Assembly (NCBI GenBank): GCA_022606425.2 | Contig: JAHDVF020000494.1 | Location: forward strand, 124,001-188,000 | Direction: 5' to 3' | Source: Lepidostoma basale | Taxonomy: Eukaryota; Arthropoda; Insecta; Trichoptera; Lepidostomatidae | DNA length: 64,000 nt | Shown: piece by piece, positions 51,906 through 62,965 of the stretch | How positions within the stretch are numbered: position 1 is the first letter of the stretch | How the letters are laid out: each line of letters begins with the position of its first letter | Made by a program: the position numbers and the translations under genes | The notes under the pieces: generated by a model | Database searches by the model: none | What the model was told of the DNA's origin: nothing | Seen by the model: only the letters and a program-made list of their open reading frames with translations

Positions 51906-52558
51906 TTTTTAATGTACTATATACTAATGGTAAATAAGCTGTAATTTGGTTTTTCATAACATTCAATTTACATTTCTTTGCTTTTGAATTTTATTTATTT
52001 AACAGTTTATATAGTTAATTTTAATAATATGGTTTAACAAGATATTGCTAGTACGTATTTAATGCAACATTTTACTATCGTCTAAGTATTGCAAATACTG
52101 ATTAACTTAATTCAATGATATTTTATACGTGTAAATATACCCTCATCTCCAGCATCGCAATAGCGGGTAGTCAACCCACCGCCTTCCCCCGTCTCGCCGA
52201 GAAATGTCACAAACAGACGTTATTCTAACATACAAAAGTGATGGCCAACTACGCATCTATTCAACCGCACAAATATGGGACAAGTTAACTAAATAACGCA
52301 CAAAAAAGTGTGCCGCTGTACGCAAATACGGCCCGAAAAAAGAGAAATATCACCCGAACAATGCGACCGTCTTCTGCGTTGTCAAAACTTTACGAAACTC
52401 GTGTTATAACAAATTTTTAGAGCCCCGAGTAACTGGATCACGGGAATTATGCGACAGTTTATTCTCGGGGCTATTTTCGGTAGGTACCAGAGTAATTTAA
52501 CTTAATTAGGACAGACGCGTAAAAAATGCCTTTTCAAACAGATATATTTCTAATATAT
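51906..52558. other. Unique sequence
   Basis: 52140-52500 is GC-richer and unique here, without a convincing gene. Confidence 0.4.
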
Positions 52559-52559
52559 T

Positions 52560-52790
52560 CTTCTTCTTCTTCAAATGCCCTGTCGGGTCCCCCTAACGTT
52601 GGTGATCACCTCGGCGAACTTATCCCTGTCATGCGCCGCTCGGAACAGCTCCTCCACACTTCGGATGCCGGTTCATTCCCTCACGTTTCTGAGCCAGGAC
52701 ATTTGTCTCCTACCGGGCCCTCGACGTCCCTCAATTTTCCCCTCCAATATCAGTTGGAGAAGGTGGTACTTATCCCCACGCAGTATATGA
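52560..52790 (-). mobile_element. LINE 3' end, GAA-tailed (C lineage)
   Basis: TTCTTCTTCTTCTTCAAATG then CCTGTCGGGTCCCCCTAACG and the blocks that follow correspond to 57966-58180 on the same strand. The minus-strand coding end is RDKFAEVITNVRGTR-like. Confidence 0.75.
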
Positions 52791-52905
52791 AACATTTATT
52801 TATTTTACTTTCATCATTATTTTGCCAGTTACATGCTTTACTTCCATACATAAGAACTGGCACAAGAACACCATTGTGCACTGCCATCTTTGGTTTTTTT
52901 ATGAT
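52791..52905 (-). mobile_element. LINE-T fragment
   Basis: TACTTTCATCATTATTTTGC, CTTCCATACATAAGAACTGG and CACCATTGTGCACTGCCATC are the complement of the AVHNGVL to NWQKKDES segment. It directly abuts the preceding LINE end, forming a chimaera. Confidence 0.75.
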
Positions 52906-53424
52906 ACGGGACAATTATCGGGCAAGAGTAAAAATCTTTTCCGTAATTGTGTTACGTTTACTGGAAATAAATTTCTTTTATGTTTGCCCTCGGAGCAATA
53001 AGTTAAAAATACGCAGCAACACGCAGCGAAATAAGCTTCGGCGTCTAGAATAAAAGGCTATGGACGAGTAGCGGCAAAGCGGTTCAGCGAAGAGACATTT
53101 TATAACTCAATTCTTTTGGAGTATTTTCTTTTCCTCTCCGGAGCCACTCCTCCATTGTTATGTTATTATGATGATACATCTAAAAATACGCAATAATCGT
53201 ATTTTCTCAACCTTTATAGGTACAGAAAATGCGGTCTTTGTGTTGGAATCCCGCACAAAAGGTATGTTAAATGTTAAAAAAATAAAGTTCGTTTACCGGG
53301 TTTTTGATATTGTTTTAAACGATTTATTTGCTGTGGTAAAGGGATAACAATATTTAAAGAAATATATTTGATTCATTGATTGTTTTTTGAACAATGACGT
53401 AAAACTCTGTATTAAATTATTAAT
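52906..53424. other. No recognised feature
   Basis: No supported gene or repeat. Confidence 0.4.
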
Positions 53425-53620
53425 ACGAATGAAAAAGTCCGTTTTATAAAAGTTTTATTATGTTTTATGTGAATGATATTTTTTTCATGTTTTAATGCAT
53501 TATCAAATGTTTGTTTTTCTTAATCAACACCATTTGATAAGATTGCCTTAGAAAGGCGAAACATGTCGTTCCCATAAAATATAAATTAACTTCTAGAAAA
53601 AATACGTTTTCATTCGTATT
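53425..53620. repeat. Palindrome family M
   Basis: TACGAATGAAAAAGTCCG to AAAGTTTTATTATG at left faces AATATACGTTTTCATTCGTA-type sequence at right. The right arm has GCCTTAGAAAGGCGAAACAT, that is stem II plus GAAAC, after a degraded TTGATAA box. Confidence 0.75.
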
Positions 53621-53639
53621 AATGATAGTGTATTTGATT

Positions 53640-53900
53640 CACTTATAGTTTTATATTACAGGAGGTATCCTGAAGATGGAGGTATCCTCCGAAACGTGTT
53701 TTAATATTTTTTATTAAATAGTGGATTAAACAAAGTTTGTCAATTTAGTAAGGAATTCCACTGTGTGAATGCCTTAACCTTCAATAAACATCTAGAATAA
53801 TTTCGTTTCTAATGTGTGTTGTTGCTAGAAAAATTCTATAAATTTATTGAAAGTTAAGGCATTTACACTATGGAATTCCATTATTAAATACTTTGGATAT
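53640..53900. repeat. Palindrome family D, copy 2
   Basis: It shares GTGGATTAAACAAAG and TAAGGAATTCCACTG with 26040-26700. The inverted arms GGAATTCCACTGTGTGAATG (53743) and its partner near 53885 form the outer hairpin. Confidence 0.65.
53666..53700 (+). ncRNA. Hammerhead-like core, palindrome D copy 2
   Basis: CTGAAGA (53670-53676), extra T, GGAGG/CCTCC (53678-53682, 53686-53690) around TAT, GAAA (53691-53694), C-GT-G, U16.1 and U17 (53699-53700). The core is complete; no matching stem I is visible because the upstream side carries a duplicated GGAGGTATCC. Confidence 0.5.
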
Positions 53901-54059
53901 TGAAAAAAAAAACGTGTGTAATTTTTTATTAATAAATACGAAACATGTTGTGATTTTTTATATTTTAGTGGATAATTAACAACATTGTTTTTCAATTCCC
54001 AAAGTGTTTAACAATTATATAAATTTCAATAATTAATATTTAACATCTTATAAAACGTA

Positions 54060-54150
54060 CGTTTCGCCTTATTTCATAGTTGATTAAATCCAAATACGGT
54101 GAAACATGTTTTTTTTAAAATATAAAACGTTAGAAAGTTTAAAAAAAACG
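54060..54150. repeat. Decayed palindrome, M-like
   Basis: ACGTACGTTTCGCCTTATTT faces AATACGGTGAAACATG; arms are short and diverged. Confidence 0.4.
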
Positions 54151-55254
54151 TACTTTTTCTCGCATATTAATTTCACTTCAACGCGATGTATTCTGGTAGA
54201 AGGCTAAGGTTAAACTCATATTAATCTAAAGCGCATTAATTTAAGCTATTCGATGGAACCCAAATAACCAATTATAATTGTGATCTTCTAATATAATTCG
54301 AGGAGATTGTGTGAAGACTATACCAATTGTCTTATAATTGGGCCACAATCAATGCGAATTAATATGATGGAGAGTTCCTACTTAATTTTCAATTATATTC
54401 CCCCACACCCTTGCCATGTTCCCACCCCGGACCGCCGATAAGAGATTAAAGGCAATAGTTGGTACAAGTGATTAACGAAGTGCCGAAATAGATTTATTCT
54501 GTTCAACCACTGGGTTATAAATTATCCCATTTGTTTGCGGAAATTCCGCTAAGCCTCGACTAGAATCCCCGAGACCTTAGTTTACAATCTGTTATCTGAA
54601 TTCAGTACTTAGCCAAGTGAGGATTTCAAGTCTCTTCACGTAAAACCGCCTTTTCCCGTTGGTTTCTAACAAGGAAGTGAAAAATCTTCAGGTAAAATTT
54701 ATCCTTATAATTAAAATTAATTAAATTTTGTAACTTTGTTCCTTTGGTGGCTTACTTTGCGGTACAGTATCATTGTTTCCAGATGCCATTTTAAGTTCAA
54801 ATGTCACGGTGCTCTTACATAATTTCTGCCAGTAAAGGAAAATATAATTGTTGATTTTACATTAAATTTAATGTTTAATGTCAAATTACATTATTTAAAA
54901 ACAGAAACACAAGAACCTAATGTCTTAGACAGGAGAAACATGTCATTCACAGAAAATATAATAATAATTCTAGAAAAGGTTTTCCTTCTTCTTTTTTTAC
55001 ATCATTATTCAAGAAACAATAAATAAATTAAAACCTAATATATATCTTAGTATAATCATCGATTCATCGTCATTGGTTGTCCCTCGTGTCCGAAGAAGAG
55101 TGTCCTTTACGGTTGTGGGTCCGCATGTGACTGAAGAGCCCGATCCTGGACCCACACGTTCATAGATTACCAGTTGCGTAAATCCCATATAAATCATCAG
55201 CTACACAAAACTATCAGTGTGAGAACTACTTTTTATGTTTTTTAGAAATTATTA
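54151..55254. other. Unique sequence
   Basis: 54200-54680 has mixed composition with AATTA and GATAAG-type motifs and no repeat match. 54930-54975 is an M scrap (GGAGAAACATGTCATTCAC). No gene seen. Confidence 0.4.
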
Positions 55255-55325
55255 TTATTATTATTATTTTGTTGAAATAAGTCTTTACATCATTACAGCG
55301 CGTGCCAAATCGATGTTAAGGGCAA
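55255..55325 (-). mobile_element. SINE S2, 3' end only
   Basis: (TTA)n followed by TTTGTTGAAATAAGTCTTTA and GCCAAATCGATGTTAAGGGC matches the complement of the S2 3' domain. Confidence 0.65.
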
Positions 55326-55329
55326 AAAA

Positions 55330-55765
55330 GAATATCAAAGGAAATAAACATACAACCATATGAACAGGAATATGCCAGTTAATTTCTTGTTGCCCTTACC
55401 GTAAGGGTATTTACGAATTCGCCATAATTGCATCCAAAGAGGTCTATCTCTTTTGCAACCTCATTTAAAAGACGAATCGCTTTCAATACAGGAGAACTTC
55501 GAAGGGCCTCTGTGCGGCAATTTGGGGCATAACATAATATATGCCCCCCTGCTCTGCTATAGCTATGGGGAACATGTAGATTTAGTTCTCTCTAATAGTT
55601 TAAAAAATGCTTACATAGAAAGATCATTCGACGAGTTTCAAGAGTGTTGAATTCCAACATTCCTGTGAGAAATAGTGAGGGGTACAAAAGGATAGTATTA
55701 TACTCCCTGAGGTATAAATAATTCTCTCTATATGTAATTAATTGCTAAATATTATTTTTTCAAAA
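55330..55765. other. No recognised gene
   Basis: A 65-codon open frame at 55453-55650 has balanced codon use but no motif that I know; it is not supported as a gene. Confidence 0.35.
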
Positions 55766-55918
55766 AACTAACTAACTAACTAACTATCACGCCGTTTCGC
55801 AGAAAGAATGGACTGTCACACTTTAACCGATGCGGCACTCCATCCTTCTCTTTTCGCCCCGCGGGAGACGCAGTGTGATGGGTTGCGAACCTCATCGCCA
55901 CCAATATGCATCAATTTT
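55766..55918 (-). mobile_element. SINE S1, 5'-truncated
   Basis: Complement of the TTAG tail, a 3' end shortened by about 18 bp (GCCGTTTCGCAGAAAG), then the body through the B box (GGGTTGCGAACCTCATCGCC). It stops at CATC where head variants alpha and beta part. Confidence 0.85.
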
Positions 55919-56044
55919 TTCATAGCAAATTTTTCATCAATTAATTATAATCCATTAATGCATTAATGTTTATTGTTTATCATTGGTCAAGCGTAGTATT
56001 GTATATTTACTGTTTTTTATTAATATAAATATTCATGTATTATA

Positions 56045-56460
56045 TGAGGCCAATAGGACAAGAGTGGTCTAACCAACATTTTTTGAAAAATTGAGTTACT
56101 GGTCTAACCCATACCTATTTGTGACCTACTTTAAAAGAAAAATTAATCTTACCACCATTTCCAAGTGGAAACATAGATATCGCCATAAATACTTCTTTTG
56201 CTCTGACAAAAAATCAAAATATATGGAGTCAAATGTGGTCTATTATAAGTAACCATCAAAAAATATCCTTAAACTTTATATTTCCCAATATTTCAATTAC
56301 TATTCTAAAGACATTCACCAAACAAACAAGGTTTATCACTAAAGAAGACCCTAACCCATATAGTTTAAAAAAAAAATGGGAAAAAAACGTCAAATTTTCA
56401 ATCGCATTTATCTCCATTGTCTAAATTTGGGGTTACACCACTCTTGCCCTGGCGGCCTCA
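56045..56460. mobile_element. TA-flanked non-autonomous DNA transposon
   Basis: Ends TGAGGCCAATAGGACAAGAG and the complement of TGAGGCCGCCAGGGCAAGAG form ~30-bp imperfect inverted repeats (also TAACC further in). TA lies at 56043-56044 and 56461-56462. The 416-bp element has no transposase motif that I recognise. Confidence 0.7.
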
Positions 56461-56462
56461 TA

Positions 56463-57539
56463 CGAGTGCCTCGTATATATGGTTTAAGTGTTAGGTACTG
56501 CATACGAATACAACTGTAATTGTCAGTGAACAAGAACTATTTTTTTCTGAAGCTGATTTCCACCGAGGTAAAAAAGAATTTCCCCCCTAGCTATCTAACC
56601 AACTACCGAGCCTTTTAAAATATTTTTTCATTTTCTTTATACGCGAGCATTATTAATAATTTGTTGTTATATTTTTCACCAAACTAGGCTAAGTGTTGCT
56701 TTGAAAACGGCCACAAAACATTTTTAATGTTGCTTGTAAGAAATTTCATCCAAAAATAAATTTAAAGTATTCTATTTCAACAATGGTTTTTAAAATGTAT
56801 CTAAAGACGAACAATGCGAGTATTTACTTAGATAAAATCCCCCGAGATGTGTTAGCGGGAAAGCAAATTCCTAAAATATGTAATAAAACAGTATGTTACG
56901 TTTCACAAAATGTTCACAATGGTTTTATGAGAGATTATGGCGGGCTTTTATATTATAAAGGAAAGCTTTCTCCATTCACGCGCTATTTACTTTCTCCCCT
57001 GAACAGATTGGAACGGTCTTGAGGTGTATTACGGTCCCTGGCCAGAGGCTGCCCACTTCCCAAGAGTAAGGTAGACGCTTATTTTTAGGCGTGATACACG
57101 AAAAAGATGATGCTGCATTAATGACCAAAATGATTATTTTATTGAATTATTTATACAACAGATTATACAAGGTAAAATAAACGGAAGAAGAAGAAAATCT
57201 TGCCAAAAAAAAAAATTAATGTTGTTATTTGAAATTTCTTGGTAGAAGTTTATTGTAAATAATGCATTATTTTTTTATTATTTTTCTTACTAATTTATAA
57301 TTTATACATTATTTAGTTAAATTCTACTTATGTTTAAGGCTTGAAGCTTGATCAAAGCCAAACAAATAAAGTGGGATTTAACTAAATACATATAATATAA
57401 TATATTTTTTAAAGTATACACTTATATTTTTTTAAAGTATACACTCGTATATACTTTAAAAAAATACATTATAATTTTATTTTCATTATCTGCTCAGAAA
57501 ACCTTCGCGAATGGTTTATTTGCAATTCAACATACCTGT
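56463..57539. other. No recognised gene; AT hairpin near 57440
   Basis: TTTAAAGTATACACT is repeated at 57409 and 57435 and inverted at 57449. Nothing else is supported. The open frame at 56783-57022 has no known motif. Confidence 0.4.
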
Positions 57540-57621
57540 TTGGAGCTGCTTAATCACCATTGAAAATAACCATGATTTTGTCCAACCTCCGGTAGGAGAA
57601 GAAGAAGAAGAAGAAGAAGAT
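57540..57621 (+). mobile_element. Probable LINE 3' end with long GAA tail
   Basis: CCAACCTCCGGTAGGA runs into seven or more GAA units. Only the tail identifies it. Confidence 0.35.
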
Positions 57622-57888
57622 ACAAATAGTTGGTTGGATAGAATTTGATTTACAGCAAAAGTGATGGAAATTTGTATGAATATTTTAAGTTATTCTTTGA
57701 ACCATAACAGTACTAATTCCAACACGTATAATATATGGAAATTTAGACTAATTAATTGTAATGTGAAATAGACTTTGACGCTGTTCGAGGTCATTGTCAA
57801 GGTCATTTGGCTTTATAGTGTACTAAATTGTATGCATGAACATAATCTTACTTAACCCAAGATATTTACTACATTGTTAATCTATGTG

Positions 57889-58480
57889 AATGAAAAGGTC
57901 TGTTTACTAGAACTTTTATTATATTTTATGGGAATGACATGATCCACCTTGCTAAGGCATTATCTTCTTCTTCTTAAAGTGCCCTGTCAGGTCCCCCCGA
58001 CGTTGGCGATCACTCTGGTAAACTCTTCCCTATCCTGCGCTCTCTGGAATAGCTCCTCCACAGTTCCGATTCCCGTCCATTCCCTCACATTGCGCAGCCA
58101 AGAGATCTGCCTTCTCCCTGCCCCCCTGCGGCCCTCTATTTTTCCCTTCAAAATTAGATGCAGCAGGTGATATTTTTCTCCTCGTAGAACGTGACCCAGA
58201 TATGAAATCTTGCTACTTTGATCAATGTCAGCAGCTCTCGATTTACTCCTGCACGATTCAGGACTTTTGTGTTCGTCACTCTGTCTGTCCATGGGATCCT
58301 GAACATTCTTCGGTGAAGCCACATTTCAAATGCCTCTAACCGGTTCATTGTATTTACTTTTAATGTCCATGTCTCACACCCATATAACAGAACAGACCAC
58401 ACATAACACCTTAACATCCTCTGTCTTAGTCAGTTTTAAGATGACAAGTTAATGCATTATCTAACATTTGATAATAAGTA
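57889..58480. repeat. Palindrome M split by a LINE insertion
   Basis: The left arm GTGAATGAAAAGGTCTGTTT to CTTGCTAAGGCATTAT (57885-57963) resumes as GCATTATCTAACATTTGATA at 58454. The LINE between is flanked by GCATTATCT on both sides. Confidence 0.75.
57966..58453 (-). mobile_element. LINE 3' end (C lineage), 9-bp target duplication
   Basis: The minus strand encodes SVLLYGCETWTLKV, RLEAFEMWLHRRMFRI, SYLGHVLRGEKYHLL and RRGAGRRQISWLRNVREWTG, then a GAA-tail complement. A frameshift near 58170 splits it. TSD GCATTATCT at 57957-57965 and 58454-58462. Confidence 0.9.
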
Positions 58481-58484
58481 CTGC

Positions 58485-58720
58485 AGGGAATGACGAAAGA
58501 AAGATGAATTATGACCGTGAAATGCAAGAAATTTGAATACTTTGGGCAAGTTATGAGAAACGAGAAAACGAAGTATCGGAAGAAGAAGCAAATACTGGCT
58601 AAAAAACATTTAAAAATGGTTCAATGGAAAAGCTGCCGCATCCAAAGTAAAAATAGCTATCTTATTGGCTAACCAACCATATGGGAGGAACGAGAAGAAT
58701 GAATAATTATTTTTATACAT
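58485..58720 (+). mobile_element. LINE 3' fragment, family unassigned
   Basis: Codons such as KKFEYFGQVMRNEKTKYR fit the WFGHV-type block of LINE C-termini; LLANQPYGRN-like codons follow. No tail is clear. Confidence 0.5.
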
Positions 58721-59104
58721 TGATGAAGGATGTAGGTCAAACAAAACATATTTGTGATAATAGTAAGGCGTGTTAATACAACAATTTTAATTAAATTCAA
58801 ATACAACTATCAATTCACATAAAAAACTATTAATATTCGTTTAGGATATTTCCAGTCATTTGTAAAAGTGTCACCATTCCATAGAAAGGAAGTAAATTGC
58901 TTCATTATAACAGATATAGTAATGGAGAATATGCGTTCATTATTTTGTCGTTAGGGATAATTTTATTCATAGAATTTTTAAGTATTTTGATTAAGATAAT
59001 TACTAATGTACACCAACATTGGTTTTGTTTTGTGTATGTGGAAATGATATTTATTTGTTTTTGCTTAAACAAACTTATGAAAGTTATAATAATAATGTGT
59101 ATGA
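58721..59104. other. No recognised feature
   Basis: AT-rich. Confidence 0.4.
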
Positions 59105-59730
59105 GTGTATGACAGTTTCAACACAGCCAACCACCTGCGAATTGATACTTGATAGTGAACCCATAGAACAGGTCCAAAATTTCAAATACTTGGGCATAGA
59201 TCTATCATATCAAACGGATCTCTATAATGAAGTTCGCGAGCAAACCACCAAAGCGGCTGCAATATCTGGATGCCTGAAAGATTTTGTGTAGGAAAACAAG
59301 CATATGCGAGTGGAAAGCAAAATGCAAATGAGACATGCGTCAGACGCATAATGACTTATGGTATAGAATCGAGGGCTGACACAAATAGAACCAAAGTACT
59401 ATTACGAACCGCCGAAATGAAGACACTCCGCGCTATTCTGGGCAAAACACCGAGGGACAGAATCAGAAACAGTAATACGTGAGACCTGCGAAACCGAAGA
59501 TATTGTCAGATGGGGCAGGAAAAGAAGACGCTTCTGGCGCGACCACGTAGAACAAATGAGCGACGATAGACTCTCCTAAGCAGCCGCAAACAACGTGCCA
59601 ATGGGAACTCGCGAACCCGGAAGACCTGCGAAGAGATGGTGAAACAGTTAGTTCTGTATCCCAGGAGAGCTCGACGCCATAAAAACAGATCCACAGATCT
59701 ATTAATATAGGAAGAAGAAGAAGAAGAAGA
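59105..59730 (+). mobile_element. LINE-G 3' copy
   Basis: KYLGIDLSYQTDLYNEVRE, TTKAAAISGCLKD, CVRRIMTYGIESRADT and LLRTAEMKTLRAILGKT are collinear with 47350-47640. Two frameshifts are evident (near 59288 and 59478). Ends GAAGAAGAAGAAGAAGAT. Confidence 0.85.
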
Positions 59731-59781
59731 TAAATCGATTCCTTAACGATGAAGTTAAACTCCAAATTCAATAATAAACAT

Positions 59782-59955
59782 AAATAAAAGCGTCTTGTTG
59801 TCTAGAAGTTTTATTATATTTGATGGAAGTGATTAGTTTCGCCTTGCCAAGGCATCAAATGGTATTTGATAACGTCTAAGTATATTTGATGATGCCTGAG
59901 CAAGGCAGTATATATCATTTCCATAAAATATTATAATGTTTTGAATATAGACGTT
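59782..59955. repeat. Palindrome family M, decayed
   Basis: TCTAGAAGTTTTATTATATT at left. At right, TTGATGA, T, GCCT pairing AGGC, and then AGTAT in place of GAAAC. Confidence 0.65.
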
Positions 59956-60059
59956 TTCTTTAAATATTTTGTTTTAACACCATTTTATATTTTCTTATTC
60001 AGGCATTTAAAAACTCCACAATAAATATTTAATATTGTTGAAAACGATTGATTTTTTTA

Positions 60060-60235
60060 TTTTTAAAAAATATTTAATTGGAATGACATGTTTCGCCAAA
60101 TTTTTTAATGCCTCACAAACCCAAAACACGACAATCTCTTAAAATAAAATAAAACATCTATAAAACTGATCATTATTTTTAACCCCACCAGTCTATCTCC
60201 TTCCGTAAATTTATCAGGGTGACAAAATACATAGT
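60060..60235. repeat. Decayed palindromes M and B
   Basis: GGAATGACATGTTTCGCCAA (60081) is an M left arm. At 60180-60235 the minus strand reads CACC, CTGATAA and later CTGGTGGGG, like a degraded B core. Confidence 0.45.
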
Positions 60236-60884
60236 TGAAACAATTGAATTAACCAATCATGCTCAAATTGAAACAAAACCTTTTGGTACTATTTAAAAAA
60301 AAAATACATTGGTGTTTAAACAAAATATTGTTTAATTTATCTTTAAAAAATTTACGCTTTAATTTTTAGCGTAAGTATTCCATATGTAAGTTAACACGTA
60401 CAACTACAGATTTATTAAAAAAATCCCTGGAAAAAATACGTTTTCTGAATGTTTTATGTTATTATACGAGATTGATAGGTTTCGCCTTGGGGTTTATCAA
60501 AAAAATTACATTAAATTCACAAATTTTACTTATATGTAATGGCATACAAGAATATGTTAAGGGCATCCATTGTACCCGAGACTTCTAGGACGCAGCGGGG
60601 CCCTTTCGTTAGCCTCGCTCGTTCAGTTTCTAGGCCCTTCCCCCGTCTATCTAGGACTGACATTAACAAATCAAAAGCGACATCAGGTCTCATTTAATCT
60701 ATTATTTTTTGTAATACAACCATTTTTATGCTACAATACTAGCAAGATGAAACATTATATCATAAAACTTCTCGATATTTCATAGCGAATATTTTTAATT
60801 ATTATTTCAATGCTACAGCCATGACCTAGGCATTTAAACTTACCCCCCAACATTATTTTATATGACATTTTGAATGTATACAAA
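60236..60884. other. No recognised gene; M scrap near 60475
   Basis: GAGATTGATAGGTTTCGCCT at 60469 resembles an M arm. 60560-60640 is a GC-rich patch, unique here. Confidence 0.35.
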
Positions 60885-61235
60885 TACTTGTAGACAAATA
60901 CTGGATTTAACCCATTGCGGGTTAGTCATTTTTAAGGAATAATTGCATCTCAATAGAGACGAAGATGTAATTTTTTTTTTGGAAACAATATGGTGGTCGA
61001 GGCGCTTACAGGACTTATGACTTGTCATTGGTTGGGTTAAGCGATCGCTTTATGTTAACAACATTCCCCATTCCGCCCTTCTTACGACCACCACGTCTGA
61101 CAATTTTTTGGAAGATGTATATATGTCGCCATGTTGAGAAACACTTCACATTTTTTAGTTCAATCTACACTAGCGCCATCCATTATTTTATATGGACCGG
61201 TGCGCCAGTAGACGATTCATATGATTATGTTTATC
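60885..61235. mobile_element. Palindrome F long element, interior reversed
   Basis: Terminal arm AAATACTGGATTTAACCCAT to GAGACGAAGATGTAA, then the reverse complements of segment Y (ATGGTGGTCGAGGCG to GTCTGACAATTTTT) and segment X (CACTTCACATTTTTTAGTTC). The far arm is missing. Confidence 0.7.
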
Positions 61236-62195
61236 CAAGATAAATTCTCCATATATTAACAATTATATTTTTAAACAACTCTTTGATTGTGAAATATAAA
61301 GTGCCAAATACCGAATGCTCTTGAATGTAATAATCTTCCTCGAAGAAAGACTATTCAGAGTTCATCGCAAAATGCCTCAAATGACCCCTAGTTTTCCATT
61401 TGCACAGGGAATTTCCTCTTTCGAATGGCACAACTGGAGGGCGATACGCGATAACATTTATTTTCCCGCCGTTAAGTGGTTTTTCACAATAAGGCACCAA
61501 CTGTTGCGTTTTGCAATAAATGCTCGACGTTAAAAGTTTCAAGATGGAAATTTTTCGACTATGAATTTTAATAAACTTTCTTTGTGTTTTCAACATTCAA
61601 TTTTTATATTTTATTTTTGCTATAAATACATTACATATTAATAATAAAATAATAACTCCGAAGCGATCGTGTTCATTTTGATTGCTCTCCCCACCGGCAT
61701 CAATTGAGGAAGGCTGCTTCTGCATGTTGGGTGATAAAACAGTCTCTGCTGACGCTGTCATAGGTAACCATCCCGAGCATAAATATGGATACCCACCAAG
61801 ATGACGGATTTCTCAAAGAATCCACTAATAAGTCTGAAGAATAGGTTAGTGTGAACCCATCGCTCATTTTCTGTATACTTTTGGTCTCCAGCATGCCCAA
61901 GAGGATTTCGGTGGAATAAAGCCACGGATAGCTACCAAAATCTCTCATGTAGAGTTATCTCAGAAATCTTTTCTGAACCCACTCTAATATTATGCTAGAT
62001 TTTACATACAAAAACTGAAGCAGTATGAAAACTCTGTACTATGTTCCGAAGACGAACGTTTTTGCCTTTATAAACTTCCTAACATATTGATATAAATAAT
62101 CCCAAATGTACAAAAACAATGTTTATTTTTATTACGTATTGTTTAATATTATTTCTTGAACATTGATGGAACACTTCATAATTAATAATTAAAAC
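61236..62195. other. No recognised gene
   Basis: 61320-61600 and 61680-61970 are less AT-rich and unique, with short open frames on both strands but no motif that I know. Confidence 0.35.
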
Positions 62196-62198
62196 TAC

Positions 62199-62670
62199 GG
62201 ACATGGAACTGGCAAAAGAAGGATGAAAGTAGAATAAATGCAGTAGAAATGAGATCTCTTAGACGAATGTGTGGATACTCTGTGTATGATAGAGTTTCGA
62301 ATGAAAATATAAGAAGTGAATGCGGTGCGAATGATGGTGTCATGAACAAAATAATGAAAGGATCATTAAGATGGTTTGGACATATGGAAAGAATGAATGA
62401 AGAAAGAATGGTAAAAAAATTATATGTTAATGATGTAAATGGAACCCGAAATAGAGGAAGACCGAGGAAAACGTGGCACGATCAAATAAATCAAATATTG
62501 AATGTCGGCCATGTGAGGAGTCAGAGAAATCGACGCGCGTGCATGACACGATGTATTAATGTTGAGGAAGCGAGAGAAATATGTCAGGAAAGAAAAGTGT
62601 GGCAGTCCATTCTTTCTGTCTACCCCTTCGGGGAGACGGCGTGATGGTTAGTTAGTTAGGTAGTTAGTTA
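62199..62670 (+). mobile_element. LINE-T 3' copy, intact reading frame
   Basis: An unbroken frame of 131 codons from 62249 to the stop at 62644, with the upstream NWQKKDES codons also in frame. Blocks SLRRMCGYSVYD, SECGANDGVMNK, WFGHMERMNEERM, GRPRKTWHDQIN, RRACMTRCINVEEAR and YPFGETA end at TGA inside GGCGTGATGG, then TTAG repeats. It is the best preserved LINE-T end and probably recent. Confidence 0.9.
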
Positions 62671-62687
62671 ACTACGGAATACGTTTG

Positions 62688-62815
62688 TTTCTTCTATATT
62701 CGCCATAACTTTGTGTTGCGGATGATTCATGTTTCTTTTTTATATACTTTGTATACAACACACACTTAATTTAAAAAAACATGTTTCGAACACACAAGCC
62801 CTTCATCAGTGATAT
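62688..62815. repeat. Palindrome A/N left arm
   Basis: GTTTCTTCTATATTCGCCAT and TTTTTTATATACTTTGTATA match the left arm at 24048. It leads to a minus-strand hammerhead-like core. Confidence 0.65.
62778..62809 (-). ncRNA. Hammerhead-like core
   Basis: Minus strand: CTGATGA (62809 to 62803), extra A, GGGC and GTTC pairing with G-U pairs around TTGTGT, GAAA (62787 to 62784), CATG, TT. The core is complete with the GTT triplet, but TATCA upstream has no TGATA partner downstream. Confidence 0.5.
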
Positions 62816-62889
62816 ATTACATAAATATAAAAAAAAAATTGAAAAGTGTGTTGTATACAAAGTACCTACTCGTATATAAAAAAATTTGT

Positions 62890-62965
62890 ACGTTTGTTTT
62901 TATGGAAGTTTTTTATGGGAATGCCACGTTTCGTCTTGCTAAGGCGTTTTTTAATGCCCTAGCAA
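62890..62965. repeat. Palindrome M arm
   Basis: TTTTATGGGAATGCCACG, TTTCGTCTTGCTAAGGCG and the partial right side TGCCCTAGCAA. Confidence 0.55.

Noticed and set aside
55453..55650. 65-codon open frame as a host gene
   Set aside because: No motif, splice context or start context that I can defend; the length is expected by chance in this sequence.
56783..57022. 79-codon open frame as a host gene
   Set aside because: No recognisable domain and no supporting signals; treated as chance.
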